NCBI GenBank assembly: GCA_040387555.1 | Contig: JAZKDO010000003.1 | Location: forward strand, 744,001-808,000 | From: UBA4416 sp040387555 | GTDB lineage: Bacteria; Bacteroidota; Bacteroidia; B-17B0; Aurantibacillaceae | Reading direction: 5' to 3' | Length of the DNA stretch: 64,000 nucleotides | In this document: in pieces, positions 26,423-34,985 of the stretch | Layout of the letters: each line of letters opens with the position of its first letter | How positions within the stretch are numbered: position 1 is the first letter of the stretch | Notes under the pieces: generated by a model | Seen by the model: only the letters and a program-made list of their open reading frames with translations | What the model was told of the DNA's origin: nothing | Database searches by the model: none | Made by a program: the position numbers and the translations under genes

Positions 26423-28441
26423 ATGAAGCAGCAACATCACAAATATATTGTTCTGTTTATCATAGTTGTTTGTAGCTTTTTCTTTCAGTTTAAATCACTT
26501 AATCAGTTTCCACAGTACAAGCATTCCTGGGCGCAAAGCGACAGATATGCCTTGGCTTTAGGATTTTTAAATAATGGCGGTGATTTTTTTCATCCCGAAA
26601 CTTTTATTTACAATAATCAATTTCCAGATGATTTTAGAAAGATAAAAGACAATACCATTACATCTGTGGATTTTCCTATCCATGATTATTTTGTGTCGAT
26701 GCTGATGCGAATTTTTAATACAACCGAACCTTGGTGTTTTCGCATATACATTCTTTTGTATAGTATTACCGGACTATTTTTTTTATACCGGCTTACTACT
26801 TTATTTACCGACTCAATTTTCAAATCTATTACAGTCGTATTATTTGCAATAAGTTCGCCTGCCTTTTTGTATTACCAGGCAGGATTTCTTCCAACGATAC
26901 CTTCATTAGCTAATTCTATGATTGCTTTGTTTTTCCTTTTCAGGTATTATAAATTTAATATCAAGCGCGATTATTTAGTAGCAGTTTTATTTCTGACGTT
27001 AGCGGTATTAGCGAGGCTTCCATTCGCCATTATTTTAGTGGCCTTAGCATCCATGGAGGTTTTATTTGCTATTAAAGCAAGGAAAATAGACTTCTATAAG
27101 TGGTTATTAATAATTGGGTCTGTTAGTTTAATTGGTGGGTACTATTTGTATAATAACCATTTAAGAACTGAGTACGGATCAATTTTTCTTAGTCATATTT
27201 TGCCTGCCAAAACATTCCATGACCTTCTTGATTATTTTTTGACTTCATCTGAACGATGGGGTTTTGTTTATTTTTCTCCAATTCATTACATCTTGTTTTT
27301 AGTGACAGGCATTTATGTTTTAATTATTTATATTTTTAAAAAAATAAAGTTGACTGACATGACAAAGAAATTGTTGTTGTTAGCGTCGGTGTTGCTTTTC
27401 GGCTGTCTACTTTACTATTTGCTAATGACTTTCCAGTATTTGTCACATGATTATTATTTCCTAGATACTTTTTTCTTGCCGATTATTTGTTTGTTTTTGT
27501 TTTTCATCATTCAGTTACCGCCTCTTAAAAATAGAAGTTTGAACGTGGCAGTCAAATATGTAATTATACTCGTTTTTATTCCGGTATTTGTTTATTCATT
27601 TGGAAGCCTAAAAACTGATCGAGACGCTTTTTTGAAGGAGAAAACAACGGCTGATAGTTTCGTAAACGCCGACGCTTTTTTAGATTCCTTAAGAATACCT
27701 GTATCTGCTATGATCTTAGCAATTGGCGCTGATGGTCCTAATAATCCTTTTGTATTTATGAAACGAAAAGGATACGCTGTTATTTTGCCTAATCATAGAC
27801 GTATTGCATTGGCTTTAACTTGGCCATTTGACTATGTAGTAATTGAAAACTCAAGGCTAATAAATGACATATATGCTGTATATCCTAATATATATAAGGA
27901 GTTGTATAGAATGGCTACCAACGGTAAAATTACTGTCTTTGTTCGAAAATCTAAAAAGGATATAGCGAACCTAGATGATTTTTTTGGCTTGACAAATATG
28001 GATGTTAAACTAAGTACACGATTAAACCCGGATTCTATATCTCAGGAATTTTCTAATTATGAATTTGGCTACAATACGTTCTCAGGAAAAAAATCCGGAA
28101 TCGTAAAACAGAACGCTGAATATGGTTTAGGATTTAAGTCAAATGATATGAATTATATGAATGAAGGGTCAAGCATTTTAAGGATTCACTCTTTATTTGG
28201 AAGTGACTTAGCTTTGAACGAATGTGCGTTTTGCGTTAATGTTGAAAGTAAAGGAGAGTCCATATTATTCATGACATGCGATTTAAAGAACTTTATTAAA
28301 GCAAAAACATGGCGCAATCAGGATATATTGTTCAAGTTGCCGCAAATTGAAGAGAAAGAATTTGTACTTTCTGCGTTCATATGGAACAGAGGCAAGAACA
28401 CTTTGTATTACGATAATTTTGAAATAACGGTTTATCAGTAG
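26423..28441 (+). CDS. GT-C type membrane glycosyltransferase with C-terminal globular domain
   Basis: A 672-residue polytopic protein. About ten hydrophobic helices span residues 8-400, with a first periplasmic loop holding acidic residues (HSWAQSDRYALALGF), as in lipid-linked-sugar transferases of the GT39/ArnT class. A soluble domain of about 260 residues follows (FGLTNMDVKLSTRLNPDS onward) with a beta-sandwich look. It probably transfers a sugar from a polyprenyl-phosphate donor at the outer face of the inner membrane; donor and acceptor are unknown. It is 6 bp behind the LTA-synthase-like gene and ends that operon. I would not assign ArnT itself. Confidence 0.75.
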   Translation: MKQQHHKYIVLFIIVVCSFFFQFKSLNQFPQYKHSWAQSDRYALALGFLNNGGDFFHPETFIYNNQFPDDFRKIKDNTITSVDFPIHDYFVSMLMRIFNTTEPWCFRIYILLYSITGLFFLYRLTTLFTDSIFKSITVVLFAISSPAFLYYQAGFLPTIPSLANSMIALFFLFRYYKFNIKRDYLVAVLFLTLAVLARLPFAIILVALASMEVLFAIKARKIDFYKWLLIIGSVSLIGGYYLYNNHLRTEYGSIFLSHILPAKTFHDLLDYFLTSSERWGFVYFSPIHYILFLVTGIYVLIIYIFKKIKLTDMTKKLLLLASVLLFGCLLYYLLMTFQYLSHDYYFLDTFFLPIICLFLFFIIQLPPLKNRSLNVAVKYVIILVFIPVFVYSFGSLKTDRDAFLKEKTTADSFVNADAFLDSLRIPVSAMILAIGADGPNNPFVFMKRKGYAVILPNHRRIALALTWPFDYVVIENSRLINDIYAVYPNIYKELYRMATNGKITVFVRKSKKDIANLDDFFGLTNMDVKLSTRLNPDSISQEFSNYEFGYNTFSGKKSGIVKQNAEYGLGFKSNDMNYMNEGSSILRIHSLFGSDLALNECAFCVNVESKGESILFMTCDLKNFIKAKTWRNQDILFKLPQIEEKEFVLSAFIWNRGKNTLYYDNFEITVYQ

Positions 28442-28467
28442 AAGACATCCAAATTCGAAAATTCTTT

Positions 28468-28500
28468 TTTGAATGGTTTACTTGTTTTTTATTAAATTTA
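28468..28500 (+). promoter_or_regulatory. Candidate promoter of the heptose cassette
   Basis: TTTG (28468-28471) and TAAATTTA (28493-28500; one mismatch from TAnnTTTG) are 21 bp apart, a normal spacing for the Bacteroidota sigma factor. The gmhA start is 22 bp downstream. The element fits a transcription unit starting at gmhA. Confidence 0.4.
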
Positions 28501-28522
28501 AACTTTAAAAAGAACCTAAAAA

Positions 28523-29104
28523 ATGATACAAATACTAAAGTCTCGCATCCAGGCATCTATTGATTTAAAGACTTCTTTATTATCGAATGAAACTCTCTTA
28601 AATACGGTTGAGTCTGTTGTTAATGAAATTGTATCATGCTATAAGAACGATGGAAAAGTGCTTTGGGCTGGGAACGGCGGTTCAGCAGCTGATTCACAGC
28701 ACCTGGCAGCTGAATTGAGTGGCCGTTTTTATTATGATCGCCCACCATTATTCAGCGAAGCTTTGCATGTAAATACCAGTTATACAACCGCAGTTGCTAA
28801 TGATTATAGCTATGATGTGATCTATAGTCGCTTAACCCAGGCGATGGGGCGAAAAGGAGATGTATTAATCGGACTATCTACCAGCGGAAATTCAGTTAAC
28901 GTATTTAAAGCGTTGGAAGTGGCTAATGAAATTGGGATGATAACTGTTGGTTTTACAGGAGAGACTGGAGGCAAAATGAAAGATTGTTCTAAATACTTAA
29001 TTAATATTCCTTCTAAAGATACTCCGCGTATTCAGGAGTGTCATATGATCTTGGGTCACACTATTTGTGAATTAGTTGAGATTGCTTTATTTCCAAAACC
29101 TTAA
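28523..29104 (+). CDS. gmhA: Sedoheptulose-7-phosphate isomerase, GmhA-like SIS protein
   Basis: A 193-residue SIS-domain protein matching GmhA, which converts sedoheptulose 7-phosphate to D-glycero-D-manno-heptose 7-phosphate. Characteristic segments: LWAGNGGSAADSQHLAAEL (phosphosugar loop and zinc/active-site His), IGLSTSGNSVNVFKALE (second SIS loop) and RIQECHMILGHTICELVE (C-terminal helix with catalytic His and Glu). It opens a heptose cassette with hddC 6 bp downstream and gmhB further on. A DiaA-like replication role is less likely given this context. Confidence 0.92.
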   Translation: MIQILKSRIQASIDLKTSLLSNETLLNTVESVVNEIVSCYKNDGKVLWAGNGGSAADSQHLAAELSGRFYYDRPPLFSEALHVNTSYTTAVANDYSYDVIYSRLTQAMGRKGDVLIGLSTSGNSVNVFKALEVANEIGMITVGFTGETGGKMKDCSKYLINIPSKDTPRIQECHMILGHTICELVEIALFPKP

Positions 29105-29110
29105 TTTATT

Positions 29111-29830
29111 TTGCTAAAAGAGGCGGTAATACTGGCAGGTGGATTTGGTACCCGTTTACAGTCTGTTGTAAATGATGTTCCCAAACCAATGGCTCCGGTT
29201 AATAACGAACCTTTTTTAAATTATGTGTTTGCTTATTTGAAATTTTTTAAAATAGATCATGTGGTTTTATCCACCGGTTATTTGTCTGAAAAAATTTCTC
29301 AGTATTATAATGAGGAATACAATGGTATCAGGATATCTTATGCAAAAGAAGAAGTACCATTGGGCACCGGTGGTGGAATTCGCTTGGCTTTGGAAAAGTG
29401 TACTACTAAAGATGTATTAGTGTTGAACGGCGACTCTTTTTTTGATGTTGATATTAATACACATTATCAAAATCATATTTCAAAAAGAGCGGATTGCACA
29501 TTAGCTTTGAGGAAAGTTAATAACGCTGCAAGATATGGAACAGTAGTTCTTGACAGCTTAAATAAAATAGATGCTTTTAAAGAGAAAGATAATATTGAAC
29601 AAATAGGATCGATTAACGGAGGGGTTTATATTATTAATAGAGAATTGTATTTAGATAAAACGAATGCTTCTATTAATTTCTCTATTGAAAAAGATTTTTA
29701 CGAAAAAAGAATAAAAGAGCTTGGTATTTTTGGATACGAATATGAAGGTTACTTTATAGATATTGGGATACCAGAAGATTATAAAAAAGCCCAAACAGAT
29801 TTTAAAGATTTTAAGTATAAAACAAAATAA
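29111..29830 (+). CDS. hddC: Nucleotidyltransferase, D-glycero-alpha-D-manno-heptose 1-phosphate guanylyltransferase-like
   Basis: A 239-residue sugar-phosphate nucleotidyltransferase starting at TTG (29111). The N-terminal motif ILAGGFGTRLQSVVNDVPKP binds the nucleotide, VPLGTGGGIRLAL contacts the base and sugar, VLNGDSFFDVD carries the metal-binding Asp, and FIDIGIPEDYKKA is the C-terminal signature. Sequence style and the position between gmhA and gmhB point to HddC, which makes GDP-D-glycero-alpha-D-manno-heptose. A glucose-1-phosphate or mannose-1-phosphate transferase is the alternative, because specificity cannot be read from sequence alone. Confidence 0.82.
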   Translation: MLKEAVILAGGFGTRLQSVVNDVPKPMAPVNNEPFLNYVFAYLKFFKIDHVVLSTGYLSEKISQYYNEEYNGIRISYAKEEVPLGTGGGIRLALEKCTTKDVLVLNGDSFFDVDINTHYQNHISKRADCTLALRKVNNAARYGTVVLDSLNKIDAFKEKDNIEQIGSINGGVYIINRELYLDKTNASINFSIEKDFYEKRIKELGIFGYEYEGYFIDIGIPEDYKKAQTDFKDFKYKTK

Positions 29831-29843
29831 TTTTAATTCAGTA

Positions 29844-29878
29844 GAACTGAGTTTGTCAGTTCGAGCGGAGTCGAGAAC
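29844..29878. repeat. REP-like element with hairpin (copy 3)
   Basis: GAACTGA (29844-29850) pairs with TCAGTTC (29856-29862) around a 5-nt loop, and runs into GTTCGAGCGGAGTCGAGAAC (29859-29878), whose ends GTTC/GAAC can also pair. The latter resembles the core inside 8594-8613. It lies in the 60-bp gap between hddC and gmhB. Confidence 0.5.
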
Positions 29879-29890
29879 CGTATTATAATA

Positions 29891-30451
29891 ATGACTTTAA
29901 AGGATTTAAATATAGATAATACCTGGACACTGTTTTTGGACAGAGACGGTGTTATAAATAAAAAGCTGGAAGACGATTACGTGAAACATACCACGGAGTT
30001 CGAATTCATTGACGGCTCATTAAACGCATTGCGGATTTTAAATCCACTCTTTGGAACTATAGTCGTTGTGACAAATCAGCAATGTATTGGAAAAAAAATT
30101 ATTTTCCCTGAAGACCTTGAATTGATTCATAAGAACATGTTGTATGAGATAACTTATCTGAAAGGAAGGATTGATAAAATTTATTATTCACCTTATTTAG
30201 CAGCTGAGAATCATTTTACACGTAAACCGGAAATTGGCATGGCGCTGGAAGCCAAGAAAGATTTTCCGGAAATAGATTTTGCTAAATCAATTATTGTAGG
30301 TGATAGTTTAAGCGATATGGAATTTGGTAGAAATGCGGGAATGAAAACCGTTTATATTAGCGAAAAAGCGAAAACAGACGATAGAATCGATTTTAATTTT
30401 AAATCTTTGATATTTTTCGCACATTCACTTACTAAAGCAAAGGTCATTTGA
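29891..30451 (+). CDS. gmhB: D-glycero-manno-heptose-1,7-bisphosphate 7-phosphatase (HAD family)
   Basis: A 186-residue HAD-IIIA phosphatase. Motif I is FLDRDGVINKK (nucleophile and acid Asp), motif II is VVVTNQQCIGKK, and the acidic motif is IIVGDSLSDMEFG. The bisphosphate-specific length and its place after gmhA and hddC make GmhB the best call: removal of the C7 phosphate before nucleotide activation. The zinc-binding Cys-His loop of E. coli GmhB is not obvious here; YSPYLAAENHFTRKPEIGM occupies that position. Its stop overlaps the next start in TTGA. Confidence 0.82.
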   Translation: MTLKDLNIDNTWTLFLDRDGVINKKLEDDYVKHTTEFEFIDGSLNALRILNPLFGTIVVVTNQQCIGKKIIFPEDLELIHKNMLYEITYLKGRIDKIYYSPYLAAENHFTRKPEIGMALEAKKDFPEIDFAKSIIVGDSLSDMEFGRNAGMKTVYISEKAKTDDRIDFNFKSLIFFAHSLTKAKVI

Positions 30452-31197
30452 AAGTTTCCATCATAACTATTACTTACAATAGCGAATCAACATTAATTGA
30501 TACGATTGATTCTGTATTGAGTCAAACGTATAAGGACATTGAGTACATTATAGTGGATGGGCAATCAACAGATAGCACATTATCCATAGTTCATTCTTAT
30601 AAAGATAAAATCGCAAAATTTATTTCAGAAAAAGATAATGGCTTGTATGATGCATTGAATAAAGGAATTGCGATGGCAACAGGTGATGTAATTGGAATTC
30701 TTCATAGTGATGATTTTTACACTGATCATCATATCATAGAGCAAGTTGTTAGTACGTTTAAATTAAACCATTCTGATGCTGTTTATGCAGACTTGTACTA
30801 CGTGGATAAAAATGACACCAATAAGATATTCCGGAAATGGAAATCTGGTCATTACAAACATGGCATGTTTATGAATGGATGGATGCCTCCGCATCCCACT
30901 TTCTTTGTTAAGCGTTCGGTGTATGAGAAATACGGAGCATTTAATTTGGATTTAGTTTCGGCGGCCGATTATGAACTGATGCTGCGCTTTATTCATAAAT
31001 ATAAAATAAAATTGAGTTATTTGCCTGAATTCATTATTAAAATGAGAGTAGGGGGGAAGAGTAATGTTTCGGTTAAGAACAGGCTCAGGGCCAATAACGA
31101 GGACAAAAAAGCCTGGAGGATTAATGGTTTGAAACCTCATTTTTATACTATGTATCTAAAACCTCTCCGAAAGATCATTCAATTATTTAAAAAGTAA
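30448..31197 (+). CDS. Glycosyltransferase family 2
   Basis: A 249-residue GT-A fold transferase starting at a TTG that overlaps the gmhB stop (TTGA). The N-terminal VSIITITYNSESTLIDTIDS binds the nucleotide, YIIVDGQSTDST and LHSDDFYTD supply the metal-binding acidic residues (DxD equivalent), and SAADYELMLRFIHKY is the acceptor-side motif of WcaA-like transferases. It probably adds a sugar, possibly the GDP-heptose made by this cassette, to a lipid-linked glycan on the inner face of the membrane; that specificity is inference. Confidence 0.9.
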   Translation: MKVSIITITYNSESTLIDTIDSVLSQTYKDIEYIIVDGQSTDSTLSIVHSYKDKIAKFISEKDNGLYDALNKGIAMATGDVIGILHSDDFYTDHHIIEQVVSTFKLNHSDAVYADLYYVDKNDTNKIFRKWKSGHYKHGMFMNGWMPPHPTFFVKRSVYEKYGAFNLDLVSAADYELMLRFIHKYKIKLSYLPEFIIKMRVGGKSNVSVKNRLRANNEDKKAWRINGLKPHFYTMYLKPLRKIIQLFKK

Positions 31198-31198
31198 T

Positions 31199-31594
31199 AT
31201 GTGTTTGGAGAATAAAATAGAACTGCGGATAGATTGGAGCGAGCTGGATGTATTCGGACATGTGAATAATGTGATGATCATGAAATACGTACAAGCCGCC
31301 CGATTAGAATATGTGAATGTTATTGGTTTGATGGATTTGTATAAAATAGAAAACATTGGCTTTATGGTAGCGGAAACTAATTGCCAGTTCAAAAAGGAGT
31401 TATTATTTCCAGGTAATGTGAGTATTCAAACCAAAGCCATTTATGCAAAAAACACCAGCTTTTCTTTAGAGCATACGATTAGTAATGATGATAAAGAGAT
31501 TATTGCAATTGCCAAAGATGTACTGGTAGTGTTTGATTTTACCAAAAAGGAAAAGTGTTTGATTCCGGAAGAGATTAAAGTAAAACTAATATAG
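31199..31594 (+). CDS. Acyl-CoA thioesterase, 4HBT/YbgC type
   Basis: A 131-residue hotdog-fold thioesterase with the family motif WSELDVFGHVNNVMIMKYV followed by AARLEYV. Asp in the SELD segment and the GHVNN turn are the expected active-site elements. A second segment, AETNCQFKKELLFPGNV, is typical of the fold. These enzymes release CoA or ACP from acyl chains in the cytosol. It starts 1 bp after the GT2 stop, so is co-transcribed with the heptose cassette, and converges with acyP with no bases between the stops. Confidence 0.88.
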   Translation: MCLENKIELRIDWSELDVFGHVNNVMIMKYVQAARLEYVNVIGLMDLYKIENIGFMVAETNCQFKKELLFPGNVSIQTKAIYAKNTSFSLEHTISNDDKEIIAIAKDVLVVFDFTKKEKCLIPEEIKVKLI

Positions 31595-31867
31595 TTACTT
31601 CTTCACTTCAAAAGTCTCAAAGTTCTTCACATCACTTTCTTCTGCGATTACTTCTTTTACATTTGAGAGCGGCGAACCTACATAACACCATTCAATGAGT
31701 TTATTGATATCATCTTCCAGGCCTTCTGCTTCAATGTAAACATCACCATCATGTAAATTTTTTACATAACCAGTGAGGTTACATTTTAATGCCTGTGCAT
31801 GCGTGCAAAAGCGATAGGATACACGTTGAACTTTTCCCTTAACGGTTATATTATAGTGACGGATCAA
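31595..31867 (-). CDS. acyP: Acylphosphatase
   Basis: A 90-residue acylphosphatase, which hydrolyses acyl phosphates. The phosphate-binding and catalytic Arg lies in GKVQRVSYRFCTHAQALK, and the catalytic Asn in LTGYVKNLHDGDVYIEAEG. The usual VQGV is VQRV here, a modest change. The TTG start overlaps the upstream stop in TTGA (31864-31867). It is the last gene of the minus-strand run beginning with the sugar aminotransferase at 37455. Confidence 0.93.
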   Translation of the reverse strand: MIRHYNITVKGKVQRVSYRFCTHAQALKCNLTGYVKNLHDGDVYIEAEGLEDDINKLIEWCYVGSPLSNVKEVIAEESDVKNFETFEVKK

Positions 31868-33951
31868 TTGGTGAATTTTAGTTTAAAAGTATTTAATTTA
31901 TTTAACTGTTCCGCATAATCCATTAAATATTTCGCGTTAGTTTCAGGTAACAGATATTGTTTGGCTTTTGTGCTTACTGTAAGCAAATACTTATAATCAT
32001 CTTGTTTCGTAATACTCGTGTTAATATCGAAGAATTCATTATTCATAGAAGTCGTAAACTCATTTATATTAGTAACTGATGTGGGTTTGTTGAATTCAAA
32101 TAAGAAATTGTAAGTGTCTGTAAAAGTAAAGTCCAGGTAATAGTCCTGTGTTATTTTTGACGGAAAATCTAACAAAATAAAGGAGAACCAATCATATAGA
32201 TCGATTTCGTCTTTGCTGATGTTTATATCTGCTGAACATGCATAGCTTGATTTGAAAGGGAATATTTTCGATTGGGAGGTTTGTTTAATTTGTATGTTTG
32301 ATGCGCTGGGCTTTTCTGTGCATTTTTTATAATAGTGACTGGTAATTGTTGAATCTATATATTCATTGTTATAAAAAGATCTCAGTATTGTTGAAAATTG
32401 GCCACTGATATTTTCTTTAATGGATGCATGGATTAATAGCGAATCTACATTGATTTTAAATCGTGCATTTTCCGTTCTCAGGGTTTCATTGTATGTACTA
32501 ATTGGTGTTTTAATGAATTTTAAATTTTGAGATTCACTTTTATTTTGAGCAGCTTTTGTGTTTTTAGGAAAGAGTGCGCATAAGGCGCCTTCATAGTAAA
32601 AAGGTAACTCGTCCGGAAAATATTTTAATCCTCTGAATCTTGGAACGTAATATTTAAATGAGTTCTTAACAGGTAAAGCAATAAATTCTAATTCATAATT
32701 TTCATGCGCGCGATGAGCAGTTGAGTGCATACCAAGCCTTCGATCCTGAATATTTGCTCTATAGTAAAAAATATTTTTTTCAAACAGAACATCGGAATAT
32801 GTTTCTCCAATAAATTCTTCGGCTAATTGTTTTTTTAATAATCTTTCAGAAGAATTTAAAGAATACTGGGCATCTTTGCTGTAATGTTGTTGTTCGGCTG
32901 ATAGAAAACTGCAAGTATTTAACGTATCAATAAATTGATTATAAAAGAGAATATTAAAAGTGTCAACAGGATTCTGCGGAAATTTAGAAACAAACCTTCT
33001 TAGGTTTGCGCCGTATTTGTCATATACTTTTTCTTTTGTAAAAAGTGAATCGGGTATAATGAACCATGTATTTTTCGTAGAATGAATATATTTTGCGCTT
33101 GTTAATGTTTGATTAAAAAAATGCCTGTTTAATGAGTATATGTTAGCAGTGATATGGGGTAAAGTTCTTCCTGCTAAACTGTTTTGAGAATACTTCATTG
33201 CTTTTAAAGCTTTGAATTCATAATAGTGATTTTGATATGTAAAACTATTGTCTGGTACATCATTCCTTTTGTAAACGGAAGAATCAATATTGTTATTTAC
33301 AATGACAAATGTATTTTTTAACTGTCCGGGAGCAGCAACTTTGATAGCTATCTTGGTTTTTAATTTAGGAAAATGATCGTTGGCGTAAAACTGATCAGAA
33401 TCGTAAGAGCCACTTATTTCTGCTTTGTAAGAATATTCAATTATGTCATTTACCTGTAAGTTTTCAAAACCAAATTTATACTCATAGTCATAAATTCTTT
33501 CACCGTCATGTTTGATCCAATAAAATTTATTGGTTGTGAGTTTAGGAACAAATTCGATGATTGTTTTATTTCTAATGATCCTGACTCCAAAGTAGACTAT
33601 TTTGTATTCGTAAACAAAGGGTATGTTTCTTGAACTGAATCGTCCCTGTTTATAAATAGAATTATTAATTTGAGTGATATCAAAATTTTGCGGTAAGCTT
33701 ATTGATTTAAAATAGTTGAGTCCCTCTTCATTTAAGATCTTAACAGATTGTCTGCGCTTAATAAAATGTTCCGGAAAATTTAATATCAAATCATCATTTA
33801 AAATAACGGCATCATCGATTAATGAATCCGGGATTTCTTCAAAGGTTTTATTGTTATCCGGCCATTTATAATATTCAGATAAAAAATTTAAATCCTGAGA
33901 GCGTAATGAAATAGAAATGAGTAATAGTAAAAAAGAAAAAGGACGAAACAT
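31864..33951 (-). CDS. DUF3857-like exported protein of unknown function (695 aa)
   Basis: A signal peptide (MFRPFSFLLLLISISLRS, then QD) precedes a long beta-rich region. The first ~280 residues resemble DUF3857 domains (for example KILNEEGLNYFKSISLP, IIEYSYKAEISGSYDSDQF), which often precede a transglutaminase-like domain in Bacteroidota. I cannot see the Cys-His-Asp transglutaminase core in the remainder, so the C-terminal part is unassigned. It lies between the UDP-glucuronate decarboxylase gene (1-bp gap) and acyP (4-bp overlap). A periplasmic or surface role is likely; function unknown. Confidence 0.7.
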   Translation of the reverse strand: MFRPFSFLLLLISISLRSQDLNFLSEYYKWPDNNKTFEEIPDSLIDDAVILNDDLILNFPEHFIKRRQSVKILNEEGLNYFKSISLPQNFDITQINNSIYKQGRFSSRNIPFVYEYKIVYFGVRIIRNKTIIEFVPKLTTNKFYWIKHDGERIYDYEYKFGFENLQVNDIIEYSYKAEISGSYDSDQFYANDHFPKLKTKIAIKVAAPGQLKNTFVIVNNNIDSSVYKRNDVPDNSFTYQNHYYEFKALKAMKYSQNSLAGRTLPHITANIYSLNRHFFNQTLTSAKYIHSTKNTWFIIPDSLFTKEKVYDKYGANLRRFVSKFPQNPVDTFNILFYNQFIDTLNTCSFLSAEQQHYSKDAQYSLNSSERLLKKQLAEEFIGETYSDVLFEKNIFYYRANIQDRRLGMHSTAHRAHENYELEFIALPVKNSFKYYVPRFRGLKYFPDELPFYYEGALCALFPKNTKAAQNKSESQNLKFIKTPISTYNETLRTENARFKINVDSLLIHASIKENISGQFSTILRSFYNNEYIDSTITSHYYKKCTEKPSASNIQIKQTSQSKIFPFKSSYACSADINISKDEIDLYDWFSFILLDFPSKITQDYYLDFTFTDTYNFLFEFNKPTSVTNINEFTTSMNNEFFDINTSITKQDDYKYLLTVSTKAKQYLLPETNAKYLMDYAEQLNKLNTFKLKFTN

Positions 33952-33952
33952 G

Positions 33953-34939
33953 TTATTTATTCAATGTTTCTAAATTACGGTGCTCAGTTTTATTTAAATC
34001 TTCTTTTGATAGAGACTTAAAATATTCATAAGTAATTTTTAAACCATCAGCCCTATTTACTTTTGGTTCCCATCCTAATAATGATTTTGCTTTTGTGATA
34101 TCTGGTTTGCGTTGTTTAGGATCGTCCTTTGGTAACGCCAATGAAATTAATTTTTGGTTGGAGCCTGTTAATTTTAATATCTCGTCCGCAAAATCTTTGA
34201 TGCTAATTTCATCCGGGTTACCGATGTTTACCGGTAAGTGATAATCGCTCATCAACAGTCTATAAATGCCTTCCACTAAGTCATCAACATAACAGAAGCT
34301 ACGCGTCTGGCTGCCATCACCAAACATAGTAAGATCTTCACCGCGCAAAGCCTGACCAATAAATGCAGGTAATACGCGTCCGTCGTTTAATCTCATCTTA
34401 GGGCCATAGGTATTGAATATTCGAATAATTCGCGTTTCTATTCCATGAGTTTCATGATAAGCCATGGTTAATGCTTCCATAAAACGTTTGGCCTCATCGT
34501 AACAACCTCTTGGTCCCACAGGGTTAACATTCCCCCAATACTCTTCTGTTTGTGGGTGTACAAATGGATCTCCATAAACTTCACTGGTAGATGCAACCAA
34601 AACTCTTGCTTTTTTAACTCTAGCTAAACCAAGTACATTATGAGTTCCTAAGGAGGATACTTTTAAAGTTTGGATAGGAATTTTTAAATAATCAATCGGG
34701 CTAGCCGGAGATGCAAAGTGCAGAATGTAATCAATATTACCTGGTACATGAATAAATTTACTCACATCATGGTGATAAAATTCAAACTGAGGAAGTTTAA
34801 ATAAATGCTCAATGTTTTTTAAATCGCCGGTAACTAAATTGTCCATGGCAATTACTTGCATGCCTTCTTTAATAAAACGATCACATAGATGTGAACCTAA
34901 AAAACCTGCTGCTCCTGTAATTAAAATTCGTTTTTGCAT
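33953..34939 (-). CDS. UDP-glucuronate decarboxylase (UDP-xylose synthase), SDR family
   Basis: A 328-residue extended SDR enzyme. The Rossmann motif GAAGFLGSHLCDRF lies near the N-terminus. STSEVYGDP and the catalytic YDEAKRFMEAL (Tyr-x3-Lys) follow, and RIFNTYGPKMRLNDGRVLPAF is the hallmark of UXS enzymes, which convert UDP-glucuronate to UDP-xylose. Its upstream neighbour ugd supplies UDP-glucuronate. I start at MQKRILITGAAG (34939) rather than the longer frame to 34969, since SDR proteins begin directly before the first beta strand. A dTDP-glucose dehydratase is less likely. Confidence 0.92.
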   Translation of the reverse strand: MQKRILITGAAGFLGSHLCDRFIKEGMQVIAMDNLVTGDLKNIEHLFKLPQFEFYHHDVSKFIHVPGNIDYILHFASPASPIDYLKIPIQTLKVSSLGTHNVLGLARVKKARVLVASTSEVYGDPFVHPQTEEYWGNVNPVGPRGCYDEAKRFMEALTMAYHETHGIETRIIRIFNTYGPKMRLNDGRVLPAFIGQALRGEDLTMFGDGSQTRSFCYVDDLVEGIYRLLMSDYHLPVNIGNPDEISIKDFADEILKLTGSNQKLISLALPKDDPKQRKPDITKAKSLLGWEPKVNRADGLKITYEYFKSLSKEDLNKTEHRNLETLNK

Positions 34940-34985
34940 ATGTATATTTTTTATAGCTTCCTCAATCAATAATAGTGAATTGTTT

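Noticed and set aside
29859..29878. GTTCGAGC resembling a tRNA T-loop
   Set aside because: No acceptor, D or anticodon stems can be drawn around it; it fits the REP-like family instead.
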